Shown: one piece after another, positions 53,624 through 61,997 of the stretch
How the letters are laid out: each line of letters begins with the position of its first letter
Position numbering within the stretch: the first letter of the stretch is position 1
DNA from: Rhodopseudomonas palustris
Lineage (GTDB): Bacteria; Pseudomonadota; Alphaproteobacteria; Rhizobiales; Xanthobacteraceae
Direction of reading: 5' to 3'
Length of the DNA: 64,000 nt
NCBI GenBank assembly: GCA_016215605.1
Contig: JACRJB010000067.1
Span: 62,001 to 126,000 of the forward strand
Notes under the pieces: generated by a model
The model's input: only the letters and a program-made list of their open reading frames with translations
What the model was told of the DNA's origin: nothing
Databases searched by the model: none
Position numbers and translations under genes: made by a program

Positions 53624-53972
53624 CTCGGATCCGGCAGCAGACTGAAGAGGGGAAAGAGAGCCTCGGGGACCGCAGCCGTGACCCGAGCCGAACTGCCGCA
53701 CGCCCAGCTGCCGGCTTTCTGGCCGGACCGGAGCGGCCGATCAACCAACTCCCGAATCGGAATTCGGCCCGGCGCAACCAAGGTATTCGAGCGCCTTCTC
53801 GCTCTCCCGGCTTGCGCCCGACCCCGATTTCCAGACTAAAATAGTCGCATATCTTCGGCAACCCGCCTGTTATAGAGTTGGGCAAGCGAAAAAGCCCCCA
53901 AGGGCACGCGAGGGCGTCCCGCCATCCTACAGCTAGGCTGTGGCGAAGGACTGCCCCGAGGGAGGATTGGGT
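53624..53972. other. Divergent intergenic region between rfbB and the Liv/acyl-CoA ligase operon
   Basis: The 349 bases hold no convincing gene. A short dyad GACT-AAAAT-AGTC lies at 53834-53846, and an AT-richer patch near 53840-53880 is the likeliest promoter zone. GGGAGG at about 53959-53964 is the ribosome site for the TTG start at 53973. Confidence 0.45.
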
Positions 53973-54800
53973 TTGGAACACGCGTTAGAAGTGCGCAATG
54001 TGTCCCTGCGTTTCGGCGGCGTCCGCGCGCTGAGCGAGGTCAGCTTTGCCGTGAACGACGGCGAGCTGTTTTCCATCATCGGCCCGAACGGCGCCGGCAA
54101 GACCTCGATCGTCAACTGCATCTCGGGCCGCTATCGGCCGACCGAAGGCCAGCTGTTCTATCACGGCCGCGACATCACCGCGCTGAAGCCGAACGCCCGC
54201 GCCCCGCTCGGCATCGGCCGCACCTTCCAGAATCTGGCGCTGTTCCACCACATGAGCGTGCTCGACAACATCATGGTCGGGCGCCACCACCTTCTGAAGA
54301 ACAACTTCTTCACCGGCGCGCTGTACTGGCTCGGCGCCCGGCGCGAAGAACTCGAACACCGCCGCAAGGTCGAGGAGATCATCGACTTCCTCGACCTGCA
54401 GTCGGTGCGCAAGGCGACCGCCGGCACCCTCTCCTACGGCCTGCGCAAGCGCGTCGAGCTCGCCCGCGCGATGGCGCTGGAGCCGAAGCTGATCCTGCTC
54501 GACGAGCCGATGGCCGGCATGAACTTCGAAGAGAAGGAGGACATGGCCCGCTACATCGTCGATCTCAACGAAGAGTTCGGCATGACGGTGGTGATGATCG
54601 AGCACGACATGGGCGTGGTGATGGACATCTCCAACCGGGTCGTGGTGCTGGATTTCGGCCGCAAGATCGCCGAGGGCGATCCGGCCACCGTGCTGGCCGA
54701 TCCGCACGTCAAGCGCGCCTATCTGGGCGAAGAGGACGAAGTGCTAGTCGATCCGGACGATGCGCCGGATCATCCGAGCGTTGCGGAGCGCGTCGCATGA
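53973..54800 (+). CDS. Liv-type ABC transporter ATPase (LivG-like)
   Basis: The 275-residue ATPase has Walker A GPNGAGKTS near 39-47, GRTFQNLALFHHMSVLDNIMVG, signature LSYGLRKRVELARA, Walker B LILLDEPMAGMNFEEKED and MIEHDMGVVMDIS. A strong GGGAGG eight bases upstream favours the TTG at 53973 (LEHALEVRNVSL) over the GTG at 53940. It opens an operon that continues with an acyl-CoA ligase, two permeases, a binding protein and a LivF-like ATPase. Confidence 0.9.
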   Translation: MEHALEVRNVSLRFGGVRALSEVSFAVNDGELFSIIGPNGAGKTSIVNCISGRYRPTEGQLFYHGRDITALKPNARAPLGIGRTFQNLALFHHMSVLDNIMVGRHHLLKNNFFTGALYWLGARREELEHRRKVEEIIDFLDLQSVRKATAGTLSYGLRKRVELARAMALEPKLILLDEPMAGMNFEEKEDMARYIVDLNEEFGMTVVMIEHDMGVVMDISNRVVVLDFGRKIAEGDPATVLADPHVKRAYLGEEDEVLVDPDDAPDHPSVAERVA

Positions 54801-56728
54801 TGGACTATGCCGGCCGCGTCGCGGCAGCCGACACCTTCCCCAAGCTGCTCCGGCTCAACGCTCGCGAATTCGGCGACGCGATCGCGCTGCGCGAGAAGGA
54901 CCTTGGGCTGTGGCGTGAATTCTCCTGGGCCGATTACCAGGGCCGCGTCCACGATTTCGCGCTGGGCATGATCGAGCTCGGCCTCGGCCGCGGCGACGTG
55001 ATCGGCATCATCGGCGACAACCGGCCGGACTGGGTCTCGGCCGAAATCGCCACTCACGCGATCGGCGCGATGAGCCTCGGGCTCTACCGCGACGTGCTCG
55101 ATGAGGAAGCGGAATATCTGCTGAGCTACGGCGAGGCCAGACTGGTGTTCGCCGAAGACGAAGAGCAGGTCGACAAGCTGCTGCTGCTCGCCGAGCGGGT
55201 GCCGAACCTGCAGCACATCGTCTATTCCGATCCGCGCGGGATGCGCAAATACGACGATCCGCGGTTGCTGCCGGCCGATACGCTCGCCGCGATGGGCCGC
55301 GCCCGGGCGGGGCGCGAGGCCGGGCTGTACGATCGCCTGGTCGATGCGACGCAGGGCGACGACGTCGCGATTCTGTGCACGACCTCCGGCACCACGGCGC
55401 ATCCCAAGCTGGCGATGCTGGCGGCGGGGCGCGTGCTGAAGCACTGCGCGACGTATCTGGCGTTCGATCCCAAGGGGCCGGACGACGAGTACGTCTCGGT
55501 GCTGCCGCTGCCGTGGATCATGGAGCAGGTCTACGCGCTCGGCAAAGGGCTCTTATGCCGGATGAAGGTCAACTTCGTCGAAGAGCCCGACACGATGATG
55601 AACGACTTCCGCGAGATCGCGCCGACCTTCGTGCTGTTCGCGCCGCGGGTCTGGGAAGGCATCGCCGCGGACGTGCGCGCGAGGGTGATGGACGCCTCCC
55701 CGCTGAAGCAGAAGCTCTACGACGCCGGCATGAAGGCCGGCCTCGCCGCGTTGGCCGAGGGGAAGCATTCGGCCTTCGCCGATGCCGTGCTGTTCCGCGC
55801 GCTGCGCGACCGGCTCGGCTTCACCCGGCTGCGCTCGGCGGCGACCGGCGGCGCCGCGCTCGGGCCGGATACGTTCCGGTTCTTCCGCGCCATGGGCGTG
55901 CCGCTGCGCACGCTGTACGGCCAGACCGAACTGCTCGGCGCCTACACGTTGCACCGACCGGACGCGGTCGACCCCGACACCACCGGCGTGGCGATGGGCG
56001 CCGAGATCGAGATCAAGGTCCTGAACCCCGACGTGCAGGGCATTGGCGAGATCGTGGTGCGTCATCCCAACATGTATCTCGGCTATTACAAGAACGAGGA
56101 AGCCTCCGCCGCCGACATGAAGGACGGCTGGATGCACTCCGGCGACGCCGGCTATTTCAACGACAAGGGCCAGCTCGTCGTCATCGACCGCATCAAGGAT
56201 CTCGCCGAAACCTCGCATGGCGAGCGGTTCTCGCCGCAATACATCGAGAACAAGCTGAAGTTCTCGCACTACGTCGCCGAAGCCGTGGTGCTCGGTGCCG
56301 AACGCGATCATCTCGCGGCGATGATCTGCATCCGCTATTCGATCATCTCGAAATGGGCCGAGAAGAAGCGCATTGCCTTCACGACCTATTCGGACCTCGC
56401 GTCGCGACCCGAAGTCTACGAGCTGCTGCGCGGCGAAGTCGAGACGGTCAATGCGACGCTGCCGCCGGCGCAGCGCATCAGCCGGTTCCTGCTGCTGTAC
56501 AAGGAACTCGACGCCGACGACGGCGAATTGACCCGCACCCGCAAAGTCCGCCGCAGCGTGATCAACGAGAAATACGCCGACATCATCGACGGCATCTATG
56601 GCGGCCGCAGCGAGATCCCGGTCGACACCGTGATCCGGTTCCAGGACGGCACAACACAGCGCATCCGCACCACGCTGAAGGTGGTGGACCTCGGCAGCGG
56701 CCACGCCCATGCGGAGGCGGCGGAATGA
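54797..56728 (+). CDS. AMP-forming acyl-CoA ligase (long-chain acyl-CoA synthetase type)
   Basis: The 643-residue adenylate-forming enzyme has the P-loop CTTSGTTAHPKLAML near 195-209, LPLPWIMEQVYALGKGL, A5 motif LYGQTELLGAY near 373-383, GWMHSGDAGYFNDKGQLVVIDRIKDLAE near 443-470 and a C-terminal domain ending RTTLKVVDLG. It activates a carboxylic acid to its CoA thioester. Being coupled (ATGA overlap) between transporter genes, it probably activates the acid that the Liv-type system imports, such as an aromatic, phenylalkanoic or dicarboxylic acid. The exact substrate is not readable. Confidence 0.88.
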   Translation: MMDYAGRVAAADTFPKLLRLNAREFGDAIALREKDLGLWREFSWADYQGRVHDFALGMIELGLGRGDVIGIIGDNRPDWVSAEIATHAIGAMSLGLYRDVLDEEAEYLLSYGEARLVFAEDEEQVDKLLLLAERVPNLQHIVYSDPRGMRKYDDPRLLPADTLAAMGRARAGREAGLYDRLVDATQGDDVAILCTTSGTTAHPKLAMLAAGRVLKHCATYLAFDPKGPDDEYVSVLPLPWIMEQVYALGKGLLCRMKVNFVEEPDTMMNDFREIAPTFVLFAPRVWEGIAADVRARVMDASPLKQKLYDAGMKAGLAALAEGKHSAFADAVLFRALRDRLGFTRLRSAATGGAALGPDTFRFFRAMGVPLRTLYGQTELLGAYTLHRPDAVDPDTTGVAMGAEIEIKVLNPDVQGIGEIVVRHPNMYLGYYKNEEASAADMKDGWMHSGDAGYFNDKGQLVVIDRIKDLAETSHGERFSPQYIENKLKFSHYVAEAVVLGAERDHLAAMICIRYSIISKWAEKKRIAFTTYSDLASRPEVYELLRGEVETVNATLPPAQRISRFLLLYKELDADDGELTRTRKVRRSVINEKYADIIDGIYGGRSEIPVDTVIRFQDGTTQRIRTTLKVVDLGSGHAHAEAAE

Positions 56729-56763
56729 CCGCGCTGTCGATCGCAACAGCGCCAATGACTGCG

Positions 56764-56897
56764 CCCTCTCCCCTTGTGGGAGAGGGCAGCATCAACGCCC
56801 GCACCGCTAACAACCGGGTGAGGGGTCGGGCGCGACCTCGGCGCCCCCTCACCCGCCCTCGCTTCGCTCGGGCACCCTCTCCCACAAGGGGAGAGGG
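56764..56897. repeat. Dispersed palindromic intergenic repeat (type 2)
   Basis: Perfect 23-base inverted arms at 56764-56786 and 56875-56897 (core CCCCTTGTGGGAGAGGG) enclose a second perfect inner pair, GGGTGAGGGG (56816-56825) and CCCCTCACCC (56845-56854). This nested hairpin type is common between genes in Bradyrhizobium-group genomes (recalled). It sits within the operon between the ligase and livH-like genes, so it may modulate downstream expression. Confidence 0.85.
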
Positions 56898-56927
56898 GAA
56901 GGCATCCCTCGCTGGTAGTCACGCCGC

Positions 56928-57821
56928 ATGAACACGCACCTCCTGATCCAGCTCCTCGTCAACGGTCTCGTCGTCGGCACGCTGTACGGCGTGGTGGCGA
57001 TGAGTTTCGTGCTGATCTACAAGGCCACTCAGGTCGTCAACTTCGCGCAGGGCGAACTGCTGCTGATCGGCGCCTGGGTGTGCTGGGCGCTGCTCGCGAA
57101 ATATCAGGTGCCGTTCTATGTCGGCATGCCGCTGACGCTGGTGTTCATGTTCGCGTTCGGCATCGCGATCCAGATCGTGGTGCTGCGGCCGATGATCGGC
57201 GAGCCGATCATCTCGGTGATCATGGTGACGATCGCGCTGTCGACGGTGTTCCAGGCGACGCTGAAATGGATTTTCGGCGTCAACCCGCAGCCGTTCCCGC
57301 AGATCTTCACCAGCCAGTCGGTGTCGATCGGCGGGCTGCAGATCCAGACGGTCTACGTCATGAGCCTCGTCGTCTCGATCGCGATGATGATCGGAATGGC
57401 GTGGTTCTTCAAAGTCTCGAAATACGGTCTCGCGATGCGCGCCACCGCGTTCGACCAGCAGGTCGCGCAATCGCTCGGCATCTCGGTGAAGAGCGTGTTC
57501 GCGATGGCCTGGGCAATCTCGGCCACCGTGTCCGCGGTCGCCGGCGTCGTCGTCGCCGTGGTCAACGGCGTGTCGTCGGGGTTGTCGGCCTACGGCATCA
57601 AGGTGTTTCCGGCGGCGATCCTGGGCGGCCTCGACTCGATCGGCGGCGCGGTGCTGGGCGGCATCATCATCGGGCTTCTTGAAAACATCGCCCAGTACAT
57701 CGACAGCGAATATCTGCACTGGGGCAATCTCTACGAAATCGCGCCGTTCTACGTGCTGATCATCATCCTGATGATCAAGCCTTACGGCCTGTTCGGCACC
57801 AAGGACATCGAGCGCATCTGA
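56928..57821 (+). CDS. Liv-type ABC transporter permease (LivH-like)
   Basis: The 297-residue membrane protein starts LLIQLLVNGLVVGTLYGVVAMSFVLIYKATQVVNFAQGE, the LivH opening. It continues with GLAMRATAFDQQVAQSLGI near 165-183, and ILGGLDSIGGAVLGGIIIGLLEN near 227-249. Eight helices are expected. Its stop overlaps the ATG of the LivM-like gene. Part of the second Liv-type system. Confidence 0.93.
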   Translation: MNTHLLIQLLVNGLVVGTLYGVVAMSFVLIYKATQVVNFAQGELLLIGAWVCWALLAKYQVPFYVGMPLTLVFMFAFGIAIQIVVLRPMIGEPIISVIMVTIALSTVFQATLKWIFGVNPQPFPQIFTSQSVSIGGLQIQTVYVMSLVVSIAMMIGMAWFFKVSKYGLAMRATAFDQQVAQSLGISVKSVFAMAWAISATVSAVAGVVVAVVNGVSSGLSAYGIKVFPAAILGGLDSIGGAVLGGIIIGLLENIAQYIDSEYLHWGNLYEIAPFYVLIIILMIKPYGLFGTKDIERI

Positions 57822-58894
57822 TGGCGAATGCTTCACTGATTCCGGCCGGCGATTTCCGCACCTCCTACGCTGCCGACACCACGATCTTCCCGACGAAGAC
57901 CAGCCGCAATACGGCGATTCTCGGCGTGATCCTGATCGCGTTCGCGCCGCTGGTGCTGACCGGCTATTGGCTGAGCGTGCTGATCCAGATCGGCATCTTC
58001 GGCATCGCCGCGCTCGGTCTCAACATCCTGGTCGGGTTCACCGGGCAGATCTCGATCGGCCATGCCGCGTTCTTTCTGCTCGGTGCCTACACCTCGGCCT
58101 ATCTCAACAACAATCTGCCGATCCCGGTGTTCTTCACCATTCCGATCGCGGGCGTGATCACCGCGTTGGTCGGACTGGTGTTCGGCGTGCCGGCGGCGCG
58201 GCTCAAGGGGCTGTATCTGGTGATCGCGACGCTGGCGGCGCAGTACATCCTGATCGACTTCTTTTCGCGCGCCGAATGGTTTTCCGGCGGCTCGGTGCCG
58301 GCCTCGGCCAATCCGTTTTCGCTGTTCGGCTACACGCTTCGCGGCGACAAATCCTACTTCTACGTCGTGCTGGCCTATCTGCTGGTCAGCTATCTGCTGG
58401 TGACCAACCTGATGCGCACCCGCGACGGCCGGGCGCTGGTGGCGGTACGCGACCATTATCTCTCCGCCGAGATCATGGGAATCAACCTCACCAAATATCG
58501 CACGCTGTCGTTCGGCCTGGCGGCGTTCTTCGCCGGCATCGCTGGGGCGCTGTATGCGCATTACCAACTGGTGGTCTCCAACGAAGGCTTCGGCATCGAA
58601 CGCTCGATTCTGTTCCTGGCGATGATCATCATCGGCGGCATCGGTTCGATCTCCGGCACGCTAATGGGCACCGCCTTCGTGGTGCTGCTGCCGGAAGCGA
58701 TGGAATGGATCAGCATGGAACTGAAGGGCGGCACGATCGATCGCGCGCTTCAGCTCAACAACAATCTGACCTTCCTGCGCGAGATCGCGATCGGCCTGAT
58801 CATCATCGCCTTCCTGGTGTTCGAGCCCGACGGGCTGGCGCACCGCTGGCGGCAGATCAAGGCTTACTGGAAACTCTACCCGTTCTCGCATTGA
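57821..58894 (+). CDS. Liv-type ABC transporter permease (LivM-like)
   Basis: The 357-residue membrane protein has an N-terminal soluble tail of about 30 residues, ALGLNILVGFTGQISIGHAAFFLLGAYTSAYL near 64-95, the EAA-like GRALVAVRDHYLSAEIMGI near 205-223, and IGGIGSISGTLMGTAFVVLLPEAMEW near 270-295. It partners the LivH-like permease, with a one-base stop-start overlap. Confidence 0.93.
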   Translation: MANASLIPAGDFRTSYAADTTIFPTKTSRNTAILGVILIAFAPLVLTGYWLSVLIQIGIFGIAALGLNILVGFTGQISIGHAAFFLLGAYTSAYLNNNLPIPVFFTIPIAGVITALVGLVFGVPAARLKGLYLVIATLAAQYILIDFFSRAEWFSGGSVPASANPFSLFGYTLRGDKSYFYVVLAYLLVSYLLVTNLMRTRDGRALVAVRDHYLSAEIMGINLTKYRTLSFGLAAFFAGIAGALYAHYQLVVSNEGFGIERSILFLAMIIIGGIGSISGTLMGTAFVVLLPEAMEWISMELKGGTIDRALQLNNNLTFLREIAIGLIIIAFLVFEPDGLAHRWRQIKAYWKLYPFSH

Positions 58895-58951
58895 GGACGG
58901 GACGGGGGATGGACGACAAGACTTCACAAAGACGACCGGAGGAGAACACCA

Positions 58952-60232
58952 ATGACAATGAAATCCCTGTTGAGCACGGCGTCGCTGGCGCTGCTGATCG
59001 CCACCGCCTCGGCGGGCGCGCAGGCGCAGATCGCGATCGGCCACCTCGCCGACTATTCCGGCGGCACCTCGGACGTCGGAACGCCCTACGGCCAGGCCGT
59101 CGCCGACACCTTCGCCTGGGTCAACAAGAACGGCGGCGTCGCCGGCAAGCAGCTCAATGTCGACACCAACGACTACGGCTATCAGGTGCCGCGCGCGATC
59201 GCGCTGTACAAGAAATGGTCCGGCGGCGACAAGGTCGCGGCGATCATGGGCTGGGGCACGGCCGACACCGAGGCGCTGACCGGCTTCCTCGCCCAGGACA
59301 AGATCCCCGACATGTCGGGCTCCTATGCGGCCGCGCTGACCGATCCGGAAGGCACCAGCGGCAAGGCCAAGCCGGCGCCCTACAACTTCTTCTACGGCCC
59401 GTCCTACTCCGACGCGGTGCGCGCCGAGTTGATGTGGGCCGCCGAGGACTGGAAGGCCAAGGGCAAGTCGGGCGCGCCGAAATTCGTCCATATGGGCGCC
59501 AACCACCCCTATCCCAACGCACCGAAGGCCGCCGGCGAGGCACTCGCCAAGGAGCTCGGCTTCGAGGTGCTGCCGCCGCTGGTGTTCGCGCTGGCCCCGG
59601 GCGACTACAGCGCGCAGTGCCTGAGCCTCAAGAGTTCTGGCGCCAACTACGCCTATCTCGGCAACACCGCGGCCTCCAACATCTCGGTGATGAAGGCCTG
59701 CAAGGCCGCCGGCGTCGATGTGCAGTTCATGAGCAACGTCTGGGGCATGGACGAGAACGCCGCCAAGGCCGCGGGCGACGCCGCCGACGGCGTGATCTTC
59801 CCGCTGCGCACCGCAGTGGCCTGGGGCGGCAGCGCGCCCGGCATGAAGACCGTCGAGGAGATCTCCAAGATCTCGGACCCGTCCGGCAACGTGTATCGGC
59901 CGGTGCATTACGTCGCCGCGGTGTGCTCGGCGCTGTACATGAAGGAAGCGCTCGACTGGGCCGCCAAGAACGGCGGCGCAACCGGCGAGAACGTCGCCAA
60001 GGGCTTCTATCAGAAGAAGGATTGGGTGCCGGCCGGCATGGACGGCGTCTGCAATCCGTCGACCTGGAGCGACAAGGACCACCGCGGCACGATGAAGGTC
60101 GACCTGTATCGCGCCAAGGTCTCCGGCTCGACCGATGGCGACCTCAAGGACCTGATCGCCAAGGGCACGATCAAGCTGGAAAAGGTCAAGACCGTCGACC
60201 TGCCGCGCAAGCCGGAATGGTTCGGCTGGTGA
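58952..60232 (+). CDS. Liv-type ABC transporter, periplasmic substrate-binding protein
   Basis: The 426-residue precursor has a Sec signal (LLSTASLALLIATASAGAQA, cleavage near residue 25). The mature protein reads IAIGHLADYSGGTSDVG, GGVAGKQLNVDTNDYGYQVPRAIALY, GWGTADTEALTGFLAQDKIP and GSYAAALTDPEG. This subgroup of type I binding proteins is often found beside acyl-CoA ligases and aromatic-acid genes. The ligand is unassigned. GGAGG precedes the ATG (GACCGGAGGAG). A perfect hairpin follows the stop. Confidence 0.9.
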   Translation: MTMKSLLSTASLALLIATASAGAQAQIAIGHLADYSGGTSDVGTPYGQAVADTFAWVNKNGGVAGKQLNVDTNDYGYQVPRAIALYKKWSGGDKVAAIMGWGTADTEALTGFLAQDKIPDMSGSYAAALTDPEGTSGKAKPAPYNFFYGPSYSDAVRAELMWAAEDWKAKGKSGAPKFVHMGANHPYPNAPKAAGEALAKELGFEVLPPLVFALAPGDYSAQCLSLKSSGANYAYLGNTAASNISVMKACKAAGVDVQFMSNVWGMDENAAKAAGDAADGVIFPLRTAVAWGGSAPGMKTVEEISKISDPSGNVYRPVHYVAAVCSALYMKEALDWAAKNGGATGENVAKGFYQKKDWVPAGMDGVCNPSTWSDKDHRGTMKVDLYRAKVSGSTDGDLKDLIAKGTIKLEKVKTVDLPRKPEWFGW

Positions 60233-60240
60233 GCTGACGG

Positions 60241-60260
60241 CGCGGCTGCCTGCAGCCGCG
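60241..60260 (+). other. Hairpin after the binding-protein gene
   Basis: CGCGGCTGC-CT-GCAGCCGCG is a perfect nine-pair stem eight bases after the stop codon. No T tract follows. Its placement parallels the palindrome after the first Liv-type binding protein (18277) and suggests 3' stabilisation of that mRNA segment. Confidence 0.45.
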
Positions 60261-60312
60261 TGCAATGAGGGCGCCGCATTCGCTTTGAGCCGCGGCGCCG
60301 GAACTCTAAAGA

Positions 60313-60412
60313 CCGTCGTCCCCGCGCAGGCGGGGATCCAGTACTCCGCAGCCTCACGTTGAAATCGAGCGCTCTGGTATACTGGGTCCCCCGCATTCGC
60401 GGGGATGACGGT
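60313..60412. repeat. Dispersed palindromic intergenic repeat (type 3)
   Basis: The left arm CGTCGTCCCCGCGCAGGCGG continues to ATCCAGTA by 60343. It pairs with the right arm from TACTGGGTCCCC (60380) to CGCGGGGATGACG (60410). Similar repeats (GTCATCCCCGCG type) are widespread between genes in alphaproteobacterial genomes. It separates the binding-protein and LivF-like genes. Confidence 0.8.
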
Positions 60413-60474
60413 GGTGGCGGGGCAACGTTGTGCCCCACTGCCAGTCAGCATTTCCAAGACCGTCAGGACCGCTC

Positions 60475-61317
60475 ATGACCGAAGCCGCCGAACTCGATCG
60501 TCCGCAGCCCGGCGCGTCGCCGGCCCCCGCCCCGCTGCTCAGCGTCAAGAACATCGAGGTCGTCTACGACGACGTCATCCTGGTGCTGCGCGGCCTCAGT
60601 CTCGACGTGCCGCAGGGCGCGATCGTGGCGCTGCTCGGCGCCAACGGCGCCGGCAAGTCGACCACGCTGAAGGCGATCTCCGGCCTGCTCAAGACCGAGG
60701 ACGGCGAGGTCACCCGCGGCGAGATCGTGTTCGACGGCGAGCGGATCGACGGCGTCGATCCCGACAAGATCGTCCGCCGCGGCATCTTCCAGGTGATGGA
60801 GGGCCGCCGCATCGTCTCCGACATGACGTCGCTGGAAAACCTGCGGCTCGGCGCCTTCACCCGCAGCGACCGCAACGTCGCGGCCGATATCGACATGGTC
60901 TACAATTACTTCCCGCGGCTGAAGGAGCGCACCGGCCTCGCCGGCTATCTATCGGGCGGCGAACAGCAGATGCTGGCGATCGGGCGGGCGTTGATGGCCC
61001 GGCCGAAGATGATCCTGATGGACGAGCCGTCGATGGGTCTGTCTCCGCTGCTGGTGAAGGAGGTGTTCTCGATCATCAAGCAGATCAACCGCGACCTCGG
61101 CGTCACCATCCTCCTGGTCGAACAGAACGCCCGCGCCGCGCTCTCCGTCGCCAGTCACGGCTACATCATGGAACAGGGCAAGGTCGTGCTCGACGGCACC
61201 GCCGACGAGTTGCGCGACAACGAAGACGTCAAGGAATTCTACCTCGGCGGCGCCGGCGACCAGCGCAAGAGCTTCAAGAACCTGAAGAGCTTCAAGCGGC
61301 GCAAGCGCTGGCTGTAA
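60475..61317 (+). CDS. Liv-type ABC transporter ATPase (LivF-like)
   Basis: The 280-residue ATPase has an N-terminal proline-rich tail, Walker A GANGAGKSTTLKAI near 58-71, FQVMEGRRIVSDMTSLENL, signature LSGGEQQMLAIGRALM, Walker B ILMDEPSMGLSP and VEQNARAALSVASHGYIMEQG. A basic C-terminal tail (KSFKNLKSFKRRKRW) extends beyond the usual LivF end. It completes the transporter and is separated from the rest by the type 3 repeat. Confidence 0.92.
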   Translation: MTEAAELDRPQPGASPAPAPLLSVKNIEVVYDDVILVLRGLSLDVPQGAIVALLGANGAGKSTTLKAISGLLKTEDGEVTRGEIVFDGERIDGVDPDKIVRRGIFQVMEGRRIVSDMTSLENLRLGAFTRSDRNVAADIDMVYNYFPRLKERTGLAGYLSGGEQQMLAIGRALMARPKMILMDEPSMGLSPLLVKEVFSIIKQINRDLGVTILLVEQNARAALSVASHGYIMEQGKVVLDGTADELRDNEDVKEFYLGGAGDQRKSFKNLKSFKRRKRWL

Positions 61318-61334
61318 CGGCCGATGCCACGCAA

Positions 61335-61976
61335 TCAGGTCTGGCCGGGCTTGGTGGAGACGCCTCCGGCCTTCGGCCGAAGCGCCTCGGTCGCGAGAAT
61401 CGTCCGGACACGGGTCGAGATCAGCACGATCACCGACAGCACCACGACCGCGACGATCCCGGCAATCACGTTACTGTAGGGGAACGAACCGTCATCCAGC
61501 AACGCGGCCCTGCCGAGCGCGCCGAGATACGTGTAAAGCAGGATCTGCGGCAACGCGAAAACGAAGGTGACCAGCGTGTAGGACAGCAACCCGATCTTGC
61601 TCAATCCGAACAGATAGTTCTGCACGAAGTTGGGAAACGGTCCCCAGAATCGCAGCAGTGCCAGAATTTGCCAAGCTTCGTCGTCGATCGCCTGAGCGAC
61701 CACTCGCCACGACTTTCGCTTCTGCACCTGCTGCTCGACCCAGGAGCGGATCAGCCAGCGCGACGTCAGGAAAGCCAGCACGCAACCCAGCGTCGTGCTC
61801 GGCAGGATCACCACGAGCGCGCCGGGACCCAACGCGGCGCCGCTCCCGATCAAAAGCAGCGTCCGCGGAAACGGCACGAACGCCATGACCACGTAGATCG
61901 CGGCCAGGAAACTCGCCGAAACCGCATCGAGACGACCCCAGCCCGCGATCCAAGCGGCTATGGTTTCCCAGGACAT
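61335..61976 (-). CDS. VTT/DedA-like (SNARE-associated) membrane protein
   Basis: The 213-residue protein has about five to six helices, with FVPFPRTLLLIGSGAALGPG near 33-52 and the VTT-domain core RFWGPFPNFVQNYLFGLSKIGLLSYTL near 108-134. DedA/VTT proteins are linked to lipid scrambling and undecaprenyl-phosphate recycling. The activity of this one is unknown. It is downstream of manC on the same strand with a 21-base gap, so probably co-transcribed. Confidence 0.8.
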   Translation of the reverse strand: MSWETIAAWIAGWGRLDAVSASFLAAIYVVMAFVPFPRTLLLIGSGAALGPGALVVILPSTTLGCVLAFLTSRWLIRSWVEQQVQKRKSWRVVAQAIDDEAWQILALLRFWGPFPNFVQNYLFGLSKIGLLSYTLVTFVFALPQILLYTYLGALGRAALLDDGSFPYSNVIAGIVAVVVLSVIVLISTRVRTILATEALRPKAGGVSTKPGQT

Positions 61977-61997
61977 CGACGATCGATCAATCGGTGA

